Shown one piece after another: positions 8,301-18,700 of a stretch of DNA of 29,709 nucleotides. Positions within the stretch are counted from its first letter, which is position 1, and each line of letters starts with the position of its first letter. The stretch is from the IMG/VR virus record IMGVR_UViG_3300031143_000024, positions 1-29,709 of that record; one strand, written 5' to 3'. The stretch comes from a virus. Under the pieces are notes generated by a model. That model searched no databases, was not told the DNA's origin, and was given only the letters and a program-made list of their open reading frames with translations. The translations under genes and the position numbers were made by a program.

Positions 8301-10055
8301 TCTGACCAAACCCTAGATAGTCATGATTTAAATGCAATATCTTTAAGCTCTTCTCTTATATATAGAGAGAGTGGTAAGACTCAGCATGGTAATGCGACTA
8401 TTCTAATTGCTATGGATAGTAATGAGGTTTTTGATATGGACCATGCTAACCTAGACATAGCCTCTTCGGCTATACGGGTTGAGGGTGGTAGTTATGCTGC
8501 AGCCAAAGGGTACGCAAAAATAATCAACCCAATAACAGTTGCTTCTGGGCAGTACGGAGGTAGTACTGTTACTAACTTTGAAAATACAAGATGGATAAGC
8601 ACTGGAGCGTCCGTTCACGGAAGTGAGCTTAGTTCAGAAAGTGAAATGATAGTCCCTGTATTTGGTGGAGATACTTACGTTAATATGTTCTCTTTAAATA
8701 AGTTCCATAAAAACAGCTACGGAGAAAATACCACTTATAGAATAACTCAAGGAGTTGTATTCCCTGTAGAGTCAAGTATAAATATAGACCTAAGAGAGGG
8801 TGGTTATTTCGGGAAAGATAGACCCAACCTAAACAAGGAAGATGACTATACCTACAATAAGTCTTACTCTGCTTCAAATAATTTAAAAAGTTTTCCATCT
8901 AAAGATTCTGATATAGATTTAGTAACGGATTTCAAAAACATGGTAGCTGTTTCTAATGTTAAGGTAGCTGGCCAGACACAAGATGCATTCTCTAGATTTG
9001 ATGCAAATGAAATATTTGAAGTTAACGCTAATTATGGCGCTATAAACAACTTAGCTCTATTTAGAAATAACGTATACGCTATACAGGAAAATGCAACATC
9101 TATATTATCAATAAATACTAGAGCTTTAATTAATTCTAAAGATGGTTCGGCTATATCAATACAAAGTGCTTTAGGTACTGGAAGTGTTATAGAGCGTAAT
9201 GACTACATAAGCACAAAGTACGGTAGTCAAAATAGAATAAACTCAACTTCTACAGACTTAGGTTTGTATTGGTATGATGGAAATAATAACACAATTTGTG
9301 AGGTTGATGTAAAGTCACCACAGCAAGTTGCTGATATATCATCAATCAAAGGATGCTCTTCTTTGTTGAGTTCTATTGAGAATGTAAAAATATATGACAA
9401 CCCTCTAAATGTAAGTACATCGACTGGTAGTGAGGGAGGTATAAACATTGCCTACAACCCTATATATAACGAGTTACTGTTTAGTATTAGTCATTACTCT
9501 TCTGGTATGGTTTATAAAACAATAGCCTATGATGAAGCTTTAGGAGTTTTCACTTCAGAAAGAAGCTACAGCACGTTCATTAGTACGTACCATAAAGGTA
9601 TTCTTTATACTGTAGGTACAGACAACGGAACTAACGTAACATCTAATCACGTCAATAGAAAAACAATATACTCACACGACACCCTATCAGCGACATACAA
9701 CACCTTTTATGGTATAGCTGGTGATAATCCTTTTGTGGAATTCACGAACAACGAAGAGACTGTAAGTCTAAAGGTTTACGATAAATTAGTTGTGAATAAT
9801 AATGGAACGTCTGATTCTCGTATTTTTAGTACATTTGCTTACAGTACGAATAACGATGCACTGTCCAGTTTAGATTTGTCGGTAACTGAGATAGATAGAA
9901 TGGGTGTTGGAAAACACATAATTCCTATACATAAAGATACGGGAAGATTTAAAGGTAACTACTTAAAGGTGAAAATGACTCAATCAGAAAATCCAACCAC
10001 TCAAGGATTTAATTTATTTTCAGTTGTTAGTCATTATAGAAAAAACATTATATAA
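5391..10055 (+). CDS. Tail stabilization / muzzle protein, crAss-like type
   Basis: This 1554-residue protein carries the N-terminal signature of crAss-like 'stabilization' proteins: NLFYKGLNTDTDEHIINNSQ followed by YSSAMNVRLNAKDGDLG. In the solved crAss-like virion the corresponding protein forms the distal muzzle of the short tail. The rest is beta-rich with many Ser, Thr, Asn and Tyr residues. It includes repeated strand-turn elements of the kind AVKCGSWSYCYRLITSDGKY (about residues 360-380), and a C-terminal region with propeller-like blocks such as NLALFRNNVYAIQENATSIL and YNPIYNELLFSISH. No catalytic motif, signal peptide or membrane segment is apparent. Its stop overlaps the next ATG by one base (TAATG). 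The family call is confident; the domain divisions are inference. Confidence 0.82.
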   Translation: MAKTVRQQLSDLVAGKKPNLFYKGLNTDTDEHIINNSQYSSAMNVRLNAKDGDLGTIQNLQSNHVAGNIGLVGYKFSHTETADKLWVFGSGTPLNQTLFKITFKFGTTGGFHSFNGSDGYDVDTTSGTFSQGSFQYDTSYYSNQDLLLHCFEVMRNDSAFTDVMSVSLHPASTKYGPVSLIFIPVDQSLTPNSVGITTYLSTTLALGLDGGTATSISTSIDTWNAYYYSQTVPLLLQPVSLTSFSSYIAAVCYISEYVQAVVKIFVTETGEISSVSPVVFADFSISNNYQAIKVEKIEENQNYNRIYWTNGIHPIKTVNLNSNSTFYNNFDSPDDFNLFSNSPLNPPEIVSVTDSGAVKCGSWSYCYRLITSDGKYSVVSPITNPLPLLLSSKSSSYESAIGGNVSENSGKSIFLRANDIDTVYSRIQLIGIQYLDNHGGAAFFLLKDEKIDSSTVNLTHTGNEITTPITAAEILSKSNTWDIAQDITVKDNRLLAANLQNTSSSLIEDNNTFRVKSWKHTAAAADFDTAPGSGAYQSHTELNNPEIYEEDLYKLVATDTNDHRYAYAGTGNTEKMLFGASTEGYEVSDSNGVYVTFKLKKFTLDKADYWSKIATDDPEYPQNSNDDGYCEPPFYGPLSKSGEDGYFDNYKNPVFAQKHVGYMRDEIYRFGIQLFDKEGNQTYTYPVGDVRFPPIESDYRVLGTTPGDYTPIAGGEVNPLKYVLCDNNGDGYILYPEFRVKLSNAVVKNISGFNIVRAVRNDTDKRVITTGLLNNTLSYKNATGNGHFKNRLGLDKQNLFTQVTGSAAFGDSEQSSLVTLDSPDAMFGVFNYTSNQSHQIKIASKLLNKSYLNTDKPTGSTDNHLHMDNSGDEVTWMRDNNTNSIFYAAPFASDYTVPPNNLHLEQLSMFSKYYSADVEDHALTLSGNSSYYIKNIHYGQLVGAGEIVPSSLTTETKDFVNAAWIYSSSDSDQTLDSHDLNAISLSSSLIYRESGKTQHGNATILIAMDSNEVFDMDHANLDIASSAIRVEGGSYAAAKGYAKIINPITVASGQYGGSTVTNFENTRWISTGASVHGSELSSESEMIVPVFGGDTYVNMFSLNKFHKNSYGENTTYRITQGVVFPVESSINIDLREGGYFGKDRPNLNKEDDYTYNKSYSASNNLKSFPSKDSDIDLVTDFKNMVAVSNVKVAGQTQDAFSRFDANEIFEVNANYGAINNLALFRNNVYAIQENATSILSINTRALINSKDGSAISIQSALGTGSVIERNDYISTKYGSQNRINSTSTDLGLYWYDGNNNTICEVDVKSPQQVADISSIKGCSSLLSSIENVKIYDNPLNVSTSTGSEGGINIAYNPIYNELLFSISHYSSGMVYKTIAYDEALGVFTSERSYSTFISTYHKGILYTVGTDNGTNVTSNHVNRKTIYSHDTLSATYNTFYGIAGDNPFVEFTNNEETVSLKVYDKLVVNNNGTSDSRIFSTFAYSTNNDALSSLDLSVTEIDRMGVGKHIIPIHKDTGRFKGNYLKVKMTQSENPTTQGFNLFSVVSHYRKNII

Positions 10056-11620
10056 TGAGAAAATTAGACATAGGAAAACAAGCTAAAGAAAGAACTAAGT
10101 ACGAGATACTAGCGGAAAGAGAGGCTGATAGATTAAGTCAATACGACCCAGAAGGTACGTCTTATCATAAGGTGAAATATACTGGAGAGACTTTTCAAAG
10201 AATGTTCCCTCAACTGTCTGAGAAATACGGGTTTACGGGAAGAGGTAAAGAGTTACTTATTCCTTACAATGCCGAGAGCCCAGGTACGCAACTAGAACCT
10301 ATAGGTCTTTCTAGTATTCCAATAGAGAATATAGCCCAAGAATTAAGAGGGGAAAGAAAGGTAGAGCACGTAAAGAAGATAGAAAAACCAATAACTAAAG
10401 AGGTTAATAAACCTAATAGACTTCAAATAATTGCCGCAGTAAACCCTGAAAGCGTAGATGAATCTATGTATGATGGTAATAGGTTTACGAATGTAGGCTT
10501 CATGGAGTACGACCCTGTCACAAACGAAAGAAGGTCTTTAAAACCAACCCCTGGTTCAGATACTTTTGCTAATCAATTAGGTACATGGCAAGATGACTTT
10601 AAGAGTCCTCACGCTCAGCCTGTTGTTGATTTTACGTCTTCAGACGGGCAAAGGATACATGGTGGTATTGATTCATTGATGGAGGTTTATGGAGACACAC
10701 CTAGATTATCCACTATACACGAACAAAATAAAATGAAAAAAACTAACACCCCAATCTCTTATAGTAATGGAGGTGAAGTAAAGAAATACCAAACAGGTGG
10801 TGAAATAGTGAACCCATACTCTTGGAGTAATCCAGGCGAATCGTCTATGCCTAACTTGACTCAACCTAACCAAACTACTATCGACCCACTTCAGGCTGAT
10901 ACGGTTTTAAGTAGTGCTCCATCTCCAGCCCCACCTACTGACCCTGGTGGCGGGAATCAGATGGGTAGTTTTACTAACTACTTAGATACAGGAATGGAGG
11001 TTTATGGAAGTATAGCGTCAGGAATTCAAGGGACTAAAGATTTCTATAAAGGCTCAGACGATAGTATTGATTACGATGTAAAGCAAGCGACTAAAGATTT
11101 TAAAGACGCTAGAGGAGCTAAGGCTGAAGGGATAGGTAACGCTGTAGGTACAGCTGTTGGTTCTGCCTTTCTTGGTCCTGTAGCAGGTAAGGCGATAGGT
11201 AAGGCTGCTGGGTTTTTAGCTGACGAAGGAAGTAAGCTTTTTGGTGTAGGTAAAAAAGCTGAAGCTCACATGGATGAAGAGTTAGGCGAAAGCATGGATT
11301 ACAATCAAAATGAAGAAAGAGCTGCAGTTCAAGCTCAAAATGCAGAAAAACGACAAAGTAATGTTTCTAATTACTTAAAAGAACTCTCTAGCCCTCAAGG
11401 TTATGCAGAGCTAGGAGGTATGTTATATGGTAACTCGCACACTAATGGTGGGATTATGATAGAAGCAGAAGGTGGTGAGTTTATTACAAAGAAGTCGGCT
11501 ATGTCTGATGATGCTGTAAAAACAATTACTGGAACGAATAAGCAAATAGTATCAAAAATTAATGCAAACGCAGGAGGAAAGAATCCATTTCCTGGAGGAA
11601 AAATAAACACCTATGGCTGA
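10055..11620 (+). CDS. Probable virion cargo / ejection protein with GGE motifs
   Basis: This 521-residue protein directly follows the muzzle gene, where crAss-like phages encode a capsid cargo protein. Its N-terminal third is charged and carries SQYDPEGTSYHKVKYTGETF. A low-complexity centre contains the paired motif NGGEVKKYQTGGE at residues 238-250, then a Pro/Ser/Thr-rich linker. Residues about 357-391 form an Ala/Gly-rich hydrophobic stretch (IGNAVGTAVGSAFLGPVAGK) like membrane-inserting segments of ejection proteins. The C-terminus has TNGGIMIEAEGGEFITKKSA at 463-482, a motif seen at the ends of some large phage tail-associated proteins. A role in passing the envelope during DNA entry is plausible but inferred. 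It overlaps the next gene by 8 bases. Confidence 0.6.
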   Translation: MRKLDIGKQAKERTKYEILAEREADRLSQYDPEGTSYHKVKYTGETFQRMFPQLSEKYGFTGRGKELLIPYNAESPGTQLEPIGLSSIPIENIAQELRGERKVEHVKKIEKPITKEVNKPNRLQIIAAVNPESVDESMYDGNRFTNVGFMEYDPVTNERRSLKPTPGSDTFANQLGTWQDDFKSPHAQPVVDFTSSDGQRIHGGIDSLMEVYGDTPRLSTIHEQNKMKKTNTPISYSNGGEVKKYQTGGEIVNPYSWSNPGESSMPNLTQPNQTTIDPLQADTVLSSAPSPAPPTDPGGGNQMGSFTNYLDTGMEVYGSIASGIQGTKDFYKGSDDSIDYDVKQATKDFKDARGAKAEGIGNAVGTAVGSAFLGPVAGKAIGKAAGFLADEGSKLFGVGKKAEAHMDEELGESMDYNQNEERAAVQAQNAEKRQSNVSNYLKELSSPQGYAELGGMLYGNSHTNGGIMIEAEGGEFITKKSAMSDDAVKTITGTNKQIVSKINANAGGKNPFPGGKINTYG

Positions 11621-13913
11621 TAAGAAGAGTAATATAGCAAAGTACCAAAAACAGATAGATAATAATAAATATCTACAGTACCTTATATATGTAACATACA
11701 AAGAAGAGGCAGGTAAAACCTCTACGGGGATGCCTAACTTAGGTTCGTTCAATGAAAGCAACGACCCTAAAATTGGAGGTAACTCATCAGCTTTCGGTAT
11801 GGGTCAATTCACTGCGGACACTCGTAACGACATATTAAAGAAATATGGTATCGATGCCTGGAGTGAAGACAGGAAAGAACAAGAGGCTGCCGTTATAGCC
11901 CTAACTGAACATAGGGGTTATTTAGCTCAAGTATCAAACGGTAGGTTTGAAAGTTTAGCAGAGAACGGCCCTTGGGAAGCTTTTAAATCACCTGACTCAG
12001 AAATATTAAATTTCTTTGAGCAAGGGGATTGGAATATGGAATTAGAAGATATGAGAAATGGCGCAAGATTTGCCCCTCAAGAATCTATTGCCAACATTAA
12101 CCCTGAGATATGGGCACTGAAAGAAAATATATACAAAAGTAAAGGAGTTAACCCGTTAGATAATGCATCTGAAGGTTCTGACGCATCTATAGAGTCTAAA
12201 AGAATAATTAAAGAACAAATGGAAGAGCTTGAAAAAACTCTACCAAAAGGTGTTGATAATGCAGGTGAAAGAATACAAACTAGAGCAACCGCATTAGAAG
12301 CTTTAAATAAAGAGCACGGTCTGGGTGTTTATAAAACTCCAGACTTTAAAGGTCTTACATGGAAGAAAGAAGCTTACGGAGAGACTAATGCAAAGATATT
12401 TAAGCACTTAGGCTTATCTTATGATGAGGATAAGACTTTCTTGCAGAACGCGGAAGACAACGCAGACAAAGAAGGTATAGATAGAGCTATTCAGTTTGAG
12501 GGTAAGTTTAGAGAGAAACTTTTAAGCGATATGAGCTTCAACGAATACGAAGACATATACGCAGAAGAAGATTACAATATATTTACCAACATAATCTACC
12601 CAGATAAAACTGTAGGTCATGTATTAAGAGACCAAGAGGCTGCTGACTACAAGGCAACAGGTAAAGCGTCTTTAGATAAGATACAAGCCGTATTAGATAA
12701 TGCTGACAAGTACAACTTAAGCGCTTCAGACAGAAGGGCTTTAGTAGCTCAAAAAGAGGCTGTTTTAAAGTCGTTAAAGCAAACTAAACGATTTGAGCTT
12801 ATAAGTCCAAACCAAAAAAGAACTGAACAACTAAACCAATTCGTTGGTATTCATGGTATTACTGAGCAGGAAAAGAAACCGATGCAGTTCCATCTTGACA
12901 TCTTTAAGGAGGCTGACAAATTTACGGATAATATATCCACTCCTGAAAGAATACAAGCAGACGCTCAGGAGGAGATGGTTAACCTTGAAGAAGAGAAAGA
13001 GGAAGAGAAAGAAAAACCAAAAGCTCCTGCTTACGACCCAACAGAAGGAGGTAAGTATGTAGATGTTCCTAATGTAGCGGGAGCAGAACATACAGACGAA
13101 ACTACTACAGAAGGCTTGTTAAATGAAGAGCAAGAGGTTACTTTAAGTGAGAGCAATCAATTAGCCCCACCTACCCCTAAAACAAGAGTTGGTAAAGTTC
13201 TAGCCACGCTACAAATCGGAGGGCAAAAAGCTTCCGACTTCCTTCAAGATAAAGGTATTAATTCTGATAGCGTTAATAACGCTTTGAGAGCTGGAGCAGG
13301 TTTACTATCTTTATACGATGCTACGAGAGAAGATAAAGTTAACAAAGCAAAAGTATCGCCTTTAATGTTAGAGGCTGTACGTAAAGCTGATGAGATTTCT
13401 GAAAATGGTATGCCTTACGAACAACAAATGGCTGCGATTAAAGACATGAATAACGCCTACGCAGGTGCTATGAAGAATGTTATGGCTATCTCTGGTGGGC
13501 AAAGAGGTGCTGCATTAGCTAATATGGGCGGTGTAGATGCTGCTAGGGTTAATGGTCTTGTGGATTTAGCTGCTAAAAGTTCAGACATGAGAATGGAAGG
13601 TATGAAAATGTACCAAACAGCTGTAGGTGAGTATACTAAAACGAAACTTACTGCAGATATGTCTAACGAAGCATTGCAAAAGAAATTAGATATGTCTAGA
13701 AAAGATAGATTAGCTAAAGTTGGTTCTACTCTTTACGAGCAAGCTATGGAGTTTAATAGAAACTTCAAAGATGAAGACACAAACACAGCATTGCTGGATG
13801 CTATAGCTGGAATTGATGACGTTACTAAAAGTGCTGAAGCTAATAAGTTAGCTCTAGAAAATTTAACGAAAATATCTGAGTCAGGGTTTGACCAGATACA
13901 AACAGGAAAGTAG
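11613..13913 (+). CDS. Virion-associated peptidoglycan hydrolase (lysozyme / lytic transglycosylase-like) and cargo protein
   Basis: This is a 766-residue protein. Residues about 20-110 look like a lysozyme-superfamily domain: a helix with YLIYVTYKEEAG gives Glu31/Glu32 as candidate catalytic acid, and SSAFGMGQFTADTRNDIL at 58-75 matches the 'A.G..QF...T' core of soluble lytic transglycosylases. The helix QEAAVIALTEHRG follows. The domain would cut glycan strands during infection. The rest is mostly helical, with a Glu/Lys run around residues 455-470 and a C-terminal region rich in Ala, Met and Lys (MKNVMAISGGQRGAALANMG). It has no signal peptide, as expected for a protein carried in the virion instead of a secreted endolysin. 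Flanking cargo-type genes support a role in ejection. The enzyme class is inferred from motifs without alignment. Confidence 0.65.
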   Translation: MADKKSNIAKYQKQIDNNKYLQYLIYVTYKEEAGKTSTGMPNLGSFNESNDPKIGGNSSAFGMGQFTADTRNDILKKYGIDAWSEDRKEQEAAVIALTEHRGYLAQVSNGRFESLAENGPWEAFKSPDSEILNFFEQGDWNMELEDMRNGARFAPQESIANINPEIWALKENIYKSKGVNPLDNASEGSDASIESKRIIKEQMEELEKTLPKGVDNAGERIQTRATALEALNKEHGLGVYKTPDFKGLTWKKEAYGETNAKIFKHLGLSYDEDKTFLQNAEDNADKEGIDRAIQFEGKFREKLLSDMSFNEYEDIYAEEDYNIFTNIIYPDKTVGHVLRDQEAADYKATGKASLDKIQAVLDNADKYNLSASDRRALVAQKEAVLKSLKQTKRFELISPNQKRTEQLNQFVGIHGITEQEKKPMQFHLDIFKEADKFTDNISTPERIQADAQEEMVNLEEEKEEEKEKPKAPAYDPTEGGKYVDVPNVAGAEHTDETTTEGLLNEEQEVTLSESNQLAPPTPKTRVGKVLATLQIGGQKASDFLQDKGINSDSVNNALRAGAGLLSLYDATREDKVNKAKVSPLMLEAVRKADEISENGMPYEQQMAAIKDMNNAYAGAMKNVMAISGGQRGAALANMGGVDAARVNGLVDLAAKSSDMRMEGMKMYQTAVGEYTKTKLTADMSNEALQKKLDMSRKDRLAKVGSTLYEQAMEFNRNFKDEDTNTALLDAIAGIDDVTKSAEANKLALENLTKISESGFDQIQTGK

Positions 13914-13916
13914 ATT

Positions 13917-15737
13917 ATGGGATTAGATTTTTCAAAAATTTCCAACGCAATGACTACTTTTAGTAAGTCTCCTGCTGCGAGAAAACAGAACAAATACGGT
14001 ATACAGGAAGCTTTATTGGTAAAAGACTTGCAAGAGCAGAAAAGAGCTAACGAGCTAGCCTCCTATTCAGCTACAGCAGCTGCAATGCAAGAAACCTCTT
14101 CAATAGCCCAAAAGCTTGGCGTTAGGGAGAAGGATATTCCTTTGCTATCTCAAAAAGTTCAAGGTGTAGGTACTAGGATAAGCGATAAAATTAAGAATGA
14201 TTTTGGTGGAAACTTAGACCATTTTTACAGAAGCATAGGTCCAGAGTTTTTACACTCATTAAACTTAGAGTTGTTTAACGACCCTGAAGTTAGAGCTATA
14301 TCACAAAATGTTTCTGAGTACGCTAAATTCATAGACTTACAAACAAAAGGTAAACCACTATTTAACAGGCAGGTTGAAGAAGAGGCTGCCTTTAGGGCAG
14401 GTGAAGGAGATACTTTTGATTTTGGTTTAGCTATGGTAGACTGGGAATCTCCAAGTGAGGGTTTCTTAAATGACCACATAGGAGAGGATAGAGTAGATGT
14501 TTATTTAGGTTTTGGAAATAATATGCAGATAGCATTACAAAACATAAAAAGAGAGTACAGGTTAACTCCAGAGCAATTAGAGGACGTCACTACAGAAGAC
14601 ATACGAGTATATACTAATAAATACGTAGGAGCTCAAGATGGGTTTAGTAAAATTAGAGGCAACGCTTCCAATAAGTCTAAAATAGCAAACACGTTAAATT
14701 CTGCCATGGCTAACATGGGAACTATAGACGCTAATAAAATCAACTTATTCAACAAAGACGCTGCATATCAAGGTAAATTAAAGCCTTTCTATGAGTTAGG
14801 GTTGATAGAAGATAGAGAGTTGGATGGAGTTAACGTAAAAGGTAAGGCTATGTTTACTGAGAATTTAACTCAGCTAGTGGAAGCTTACTTTGAAACTGCT
14901 ATGGATTATTCTAATGACGGATTACTATTAGGTCCTGATGGAGCTACTGTAGAGATAGGTCAATTAAGTGATGCAGATGGTGGAGGCTTATATGATGAGA
15001 CTGGAATTAAAATGGAAGGCGCTACCTACAATGACAGCTTTAGAATACTTGGTGGTATAATGGCTTACAAGACTTTAGATAACGGGAAGTTGATAATGAA
15101 AGACGAGATGACTGAAGAGTTAGAAGGTCGAGTAAAATCTACTATCGTAGTCGCTATGCAGAACGATGGATACGCTTTAGGTGGTGACACGTTTGGTTGG
15201 GGTCAAGAAACCATATACAAGGAGATAGACTTCTCTAACCCTATTAAGGCAGAGAAACTTAACAACTTGATTAAGTTTGACGAAGAGCAGTATAACAAGG
15301 ATTTGTCTGAAACTGGAGAGGCGTTAAAAGAAAGTAAAGAAAATGTTACATTTGCTGATATTAATTACAATTCCAAACCTAAAAGGCTTAAAGAGTTTGC
15401 AGCATACCACGATGAGACTTTAAGACAATCTTTTAATAGTTTAGGTATCAATGAACCTTCTTTAAAGATGCGTTCAATTATGCTAGCTATATCATTACAG
15501 TCAGGTAAAGGTGAAGAAGGTCAAGCTCGTTACTTAAAAGAGGTTTATAAGATGTATAACTCAACTGACAATCCTGCTGCTCATAGTGCGCTGCGGAGAG
15601 ATGACGCAGAAGGGTTCTTGAAAGCTCTAATAGAAGATTTCGAGGTCAAAGGAATATCAACACCAGAAGACTTAGAGCAGTTTAAGATTGTTATACAAGA
15701 AACTGCAACATCAATCCATAATTCGATTAAAGAATAA
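13917..15737 (+). CDS. Probable virion cargo protein of unknown function
   Basis: This is a 606-residue protein starting three bases after the hydrolase gene's stop and ending three bases before the giant gene. The first 80 residues are helical and Ala/Gln/Lys-rich (GIQEALLVKDLQEQKRANEL). Residues 80-320 are mixed, with repeated Tyr/Phe/Asp patches (NLDHFYRSIGPEFLHSLNLE). There follows an acidic, Gly-rich part (DGGGLYDETGIKMEGATYND) and a helical, acidic C-terminus. I see no catalytic motif, membrane span or coiled coil that names a function. Its place in a tightly packed block between a virion hydrolase and the giant polymerase-like protein argues that it is packaged with them. An internal tail or accessory polymerase role is equally possible. 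Confidence 0.55.
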   Translation: MGLDFSKISNAMTTFSKSPAARKQNKYGIQEALLVKDLQEQKRANELASYSATAAAMQETSSIAQKLGVREKDIPLLSQKVQGVGTRISDKIKNDFGGNLDHFYRSIGPEFLHSLNLELFNDPEVRAISQNVSEYAKFIDLQTKGKPLFNRQVEEEAAFRAGEGDTFDFGLAMVDWESPSEGFLNDHIGEDRVDVYLGFGNNMQIALQNIKREYRLTPEQLEDVTTEDIRVYTNKYVGAQDGFSKIRGNASNKSKIANTLNSAMANMGTIDANKINLFNKDAAYQGKLKPFYELGLIEDRELDGVNVKGKAMFTENLTQLVEAYFETAMDYSNDGLLLGPDGATVEIGQLSDADGGGLYDETGIKMEGATYNDSFRILGGIMAYKTLDNGKLIMKDEMTEELEGRVKSTIVVAMQNDGYALGGDTFGWGQETIYKEIDFSNPIKAEKLNNLIKFDEEQYNKDLSETGEALKESKENVTFADINYNSKPKRLKEFAAYHDETLRQSFNSLGINEPSLKMRSIMLAISLQSGKGEEGQARYLKEVYKMYNSTDNPAAHSALRRDDAEGFLKALIEDFEVKGISTPEDLEQFKIVIQETATSIHNSIKE

Positions 15738-15740
15738 AAA

Positions 15741-18700
15741 ATGGCAAACGAAGTAGGTACTCCAAAAGAAGATGTTAAAAAATATGATTTCAGTTTTGCT
15801 ACTGAAACTCCATCTATAAGTACGGCTAACGCTACTGTTCCAAGTCAGGGCTCAGTAACCACCGACCAGGGTTTAGAAAAAACCCCCGACCAAACCTCTC
15901 AAGAATTGTTTGGAGGTGGGTTTAGTGACGAACAGAGAACTGATATAGATAAATACAACAAAGCTGTAGCTGCCGAAGAAGGTAAAGAAGCTAAAGACCA
16001 TAGTATGGGTTATGGAGAGGCTACTGGTCGTTCTCTTTTGACAGGTTTGGGTGATGTATTTGATGGTTTTGGTGACGCTTTGGATTGGGTAGATGGTACT
16101 CCAGATACAAGATTAGTAGATTCTGAGGTATCAAAAGAGCTTTACGGATTAGATGTACATAAGCCTATCGCAGATTGGTTTCATCAGATGGGAGCAGACC
16201 TACAACAATACGGAGATTCAGTTCCTGGCTTAGAGAACATGGAAGATGTCACTTGGGCTAGTCTTATGGATGCTGATTTCTGGACAACTCAATGGGCTAG
16301 AAGTATCCCTTTCTCTTTAACCTTCTTCATACCAGGTGCTGGTGGAGCGAGGGCAGCAGGAATGCTATACAAGGGTGGTAAATTACTTAAGACAGGTTTT
16401 AGTGCAGGTAAAATGCTATCTAGAACAGGTTTAGTTACTGCAGTTAAAGGGTCTAAAATAGCCAAAAGTGCAGTACAGTTCGCTGGTGGTGCAGCTGCTG
16501 GTAACATGTCTGAAGGTGCTATCATCGCAGGACAGACTTTGAATGACGCAATAGAACAAGGAGTGCCATTACCTCAAGCTTCGATAGCTGCAGCTGATGT
16601 ATTTAGAGATAACTTATGGTGGATGGCTGTAGATGGTTTACAGTTAGCTATGTTTACAGGTACGGCTAAAGCTTTAAATCCTTTCTCTAAGAGTATCAGA
16701 GCAATGAAAGCTCCTGGTATGAAAAGATTAGTTCAGCAAATGGCTAAGGTTTCTGGGTATGCTTTAACTGATGGGGTTTTCGAACAATTCCAAGAGGTGT
16801 ATCAAGATTGGTCTATGAAAAAAAGGATTGCTGAGCAAAAAGGCGAAGGGTTCATGGATTACCTTGACTACTTTAACAGTCAGGAAGCTTTACCTACAAG
16901 GGTAATTGCCTTTACTTCTTCACTTGCCATTACTGGAGCTAAGACATCTTTAGATGTTTCTGCAGAAAGGAAAAGATTGTTTACTGAAAAGTTAGCAAAA
17001 GATGGTTTAGTACAAGAACGTCTTGAGATAATGAATCAAGAGTTAGAGGATTATGACATGGAGGGTAAAAAAGGAACTCCAGGTGATAGACTTACAGCGG
17101 TTAAAGCGAAAGAGGAATTGGCAGCAATGCAAAACAATCAGCTTTTCGCTCTTATGATACGTACTATTGCTGACGGTAAAGCAGAAAACTTTACAGAGTA
17201 TATACAAAACAGAATGGATGAAGGTGCAATGCCTCAAAGACAGTTTGATATATATGCTAATACAGTAAAAGAATTACAAGCAATAAAAGCACTTGCTCCA
17301 ACTTTCCTATTAAACGGAGAAGAGGAGTCTTATTTGTTACACGCTTTATTCGAGAAAGAACAAAACACAAAGACTTACAAGGAACAACTTGAAAGACTAG
17401 AAGGAGAAAAGGTAAAGATAGAAGAGTCTGATATAAGTATTGCTTATAAGAAGAAGCAGATTGCTGGGTTGGATAATGAGCTATCTAACCTTGCTGAGAC
17501 GTGGAAGAAAGTAAAGCAAGCTACCAAATTGAAGGTGGACGATATAATGAGCGACAACGCTAATCGCCGTCAAGAGGAAAGAATAAACAAGGAAGTTGTA
17601 CCAGAGCTAAAAAAGATAATAGCTAAAGAAGCTAAGAACGAAACCTTAACTGCTGAGGAGACAAAGCTTGTAGAGGAGAATAAGTCTAGGTTTGAGTCTA
17701 TTAAATCTAATGAAAGACTAAAGGACGCTACTAAAAAAGTAGGTAAAAATTTCACTAAGGTAACTAACCCAGTAAAAGACAATACAGATTTAATCTTTCA
17801 AAAAGAATTAAAATCTAAAGGTAAGTTCCGTAAATACCAAGAAAAAAGAGTTGATGCTAATGGTGTCGTAACCACCACTACTACTACTGAAATAGATATT
17901 GTAAAGACGTCTAATGAGTATCAGGAAAGTAGAGAGAATAAAGAGTTACAAGTAGAAGATATAGTTACTAAGCAAAACAATGGTGACCAAATATCTAATG
18001 AAGAGAAAGAGCTTTTAAAGACAGAGAAAGTTCTACACGAAAAGGTAAAAGCAAAAAAAGCAGAAGCCTTAGAAGCAGAGGAAGCAGCTAAATTAAAAGC
18101 AGAAGAGAAAGAAGCTGAAGAAAAAACTGAGGAAGGGAAAGCAAAGAGCAAGGAAGAGACTGAGCGTAATGCTGCTCAAAAGATAATAGAAGATTCAAAG
18201 GCTAAATTGTTCTTTGGTTTAGCTCCTAGATTTATAGACCCTAAGACGGGTAAACTGACTGAGGCTACTCAAATTACAATGGGTCAAAGATACCAATGGG
18301 CTCAAGGGTTAATGAATGACAATCCAGATGTTGGTGTGTATTTTGACAGCAACTTAACTGATGAACATGGTAGAGGTGCTCAAGGAGCAGCTATAGGTTT
18401 GTCTATCTTTATCAACCCTGACTTAGCAACACAAGAGGTATTTCTTCATGAGAAATGGCATGTATTGCAGCAGTTATTTGCAGGCACTAAAGAGATTACA
18501 GCTCTATTGAAAGAAGTTGTTAGTCAGCCTATATATAAGCAAATAAAAAACCAACATCATGTTAAAATTATATACTCTAAGAATGGTTCAAACACATCAC
18601 TAGGCTCAATACTACAAGACAATCCTAGCATGTTATCGTGGACTAATTGGACTAAAGAGAACGGGTTTACTAATGCACCAAACCCTTCAGTTTACTCTTC

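Noticed and set aside
12844-13062. Second plus-strand frame with a Lys/Arg-rich product inside the hydrolase gene
   Set aside because: It is a frame-shifted reading of the Glu/Lys-rich run of the 766-aa protein, without its own start context.
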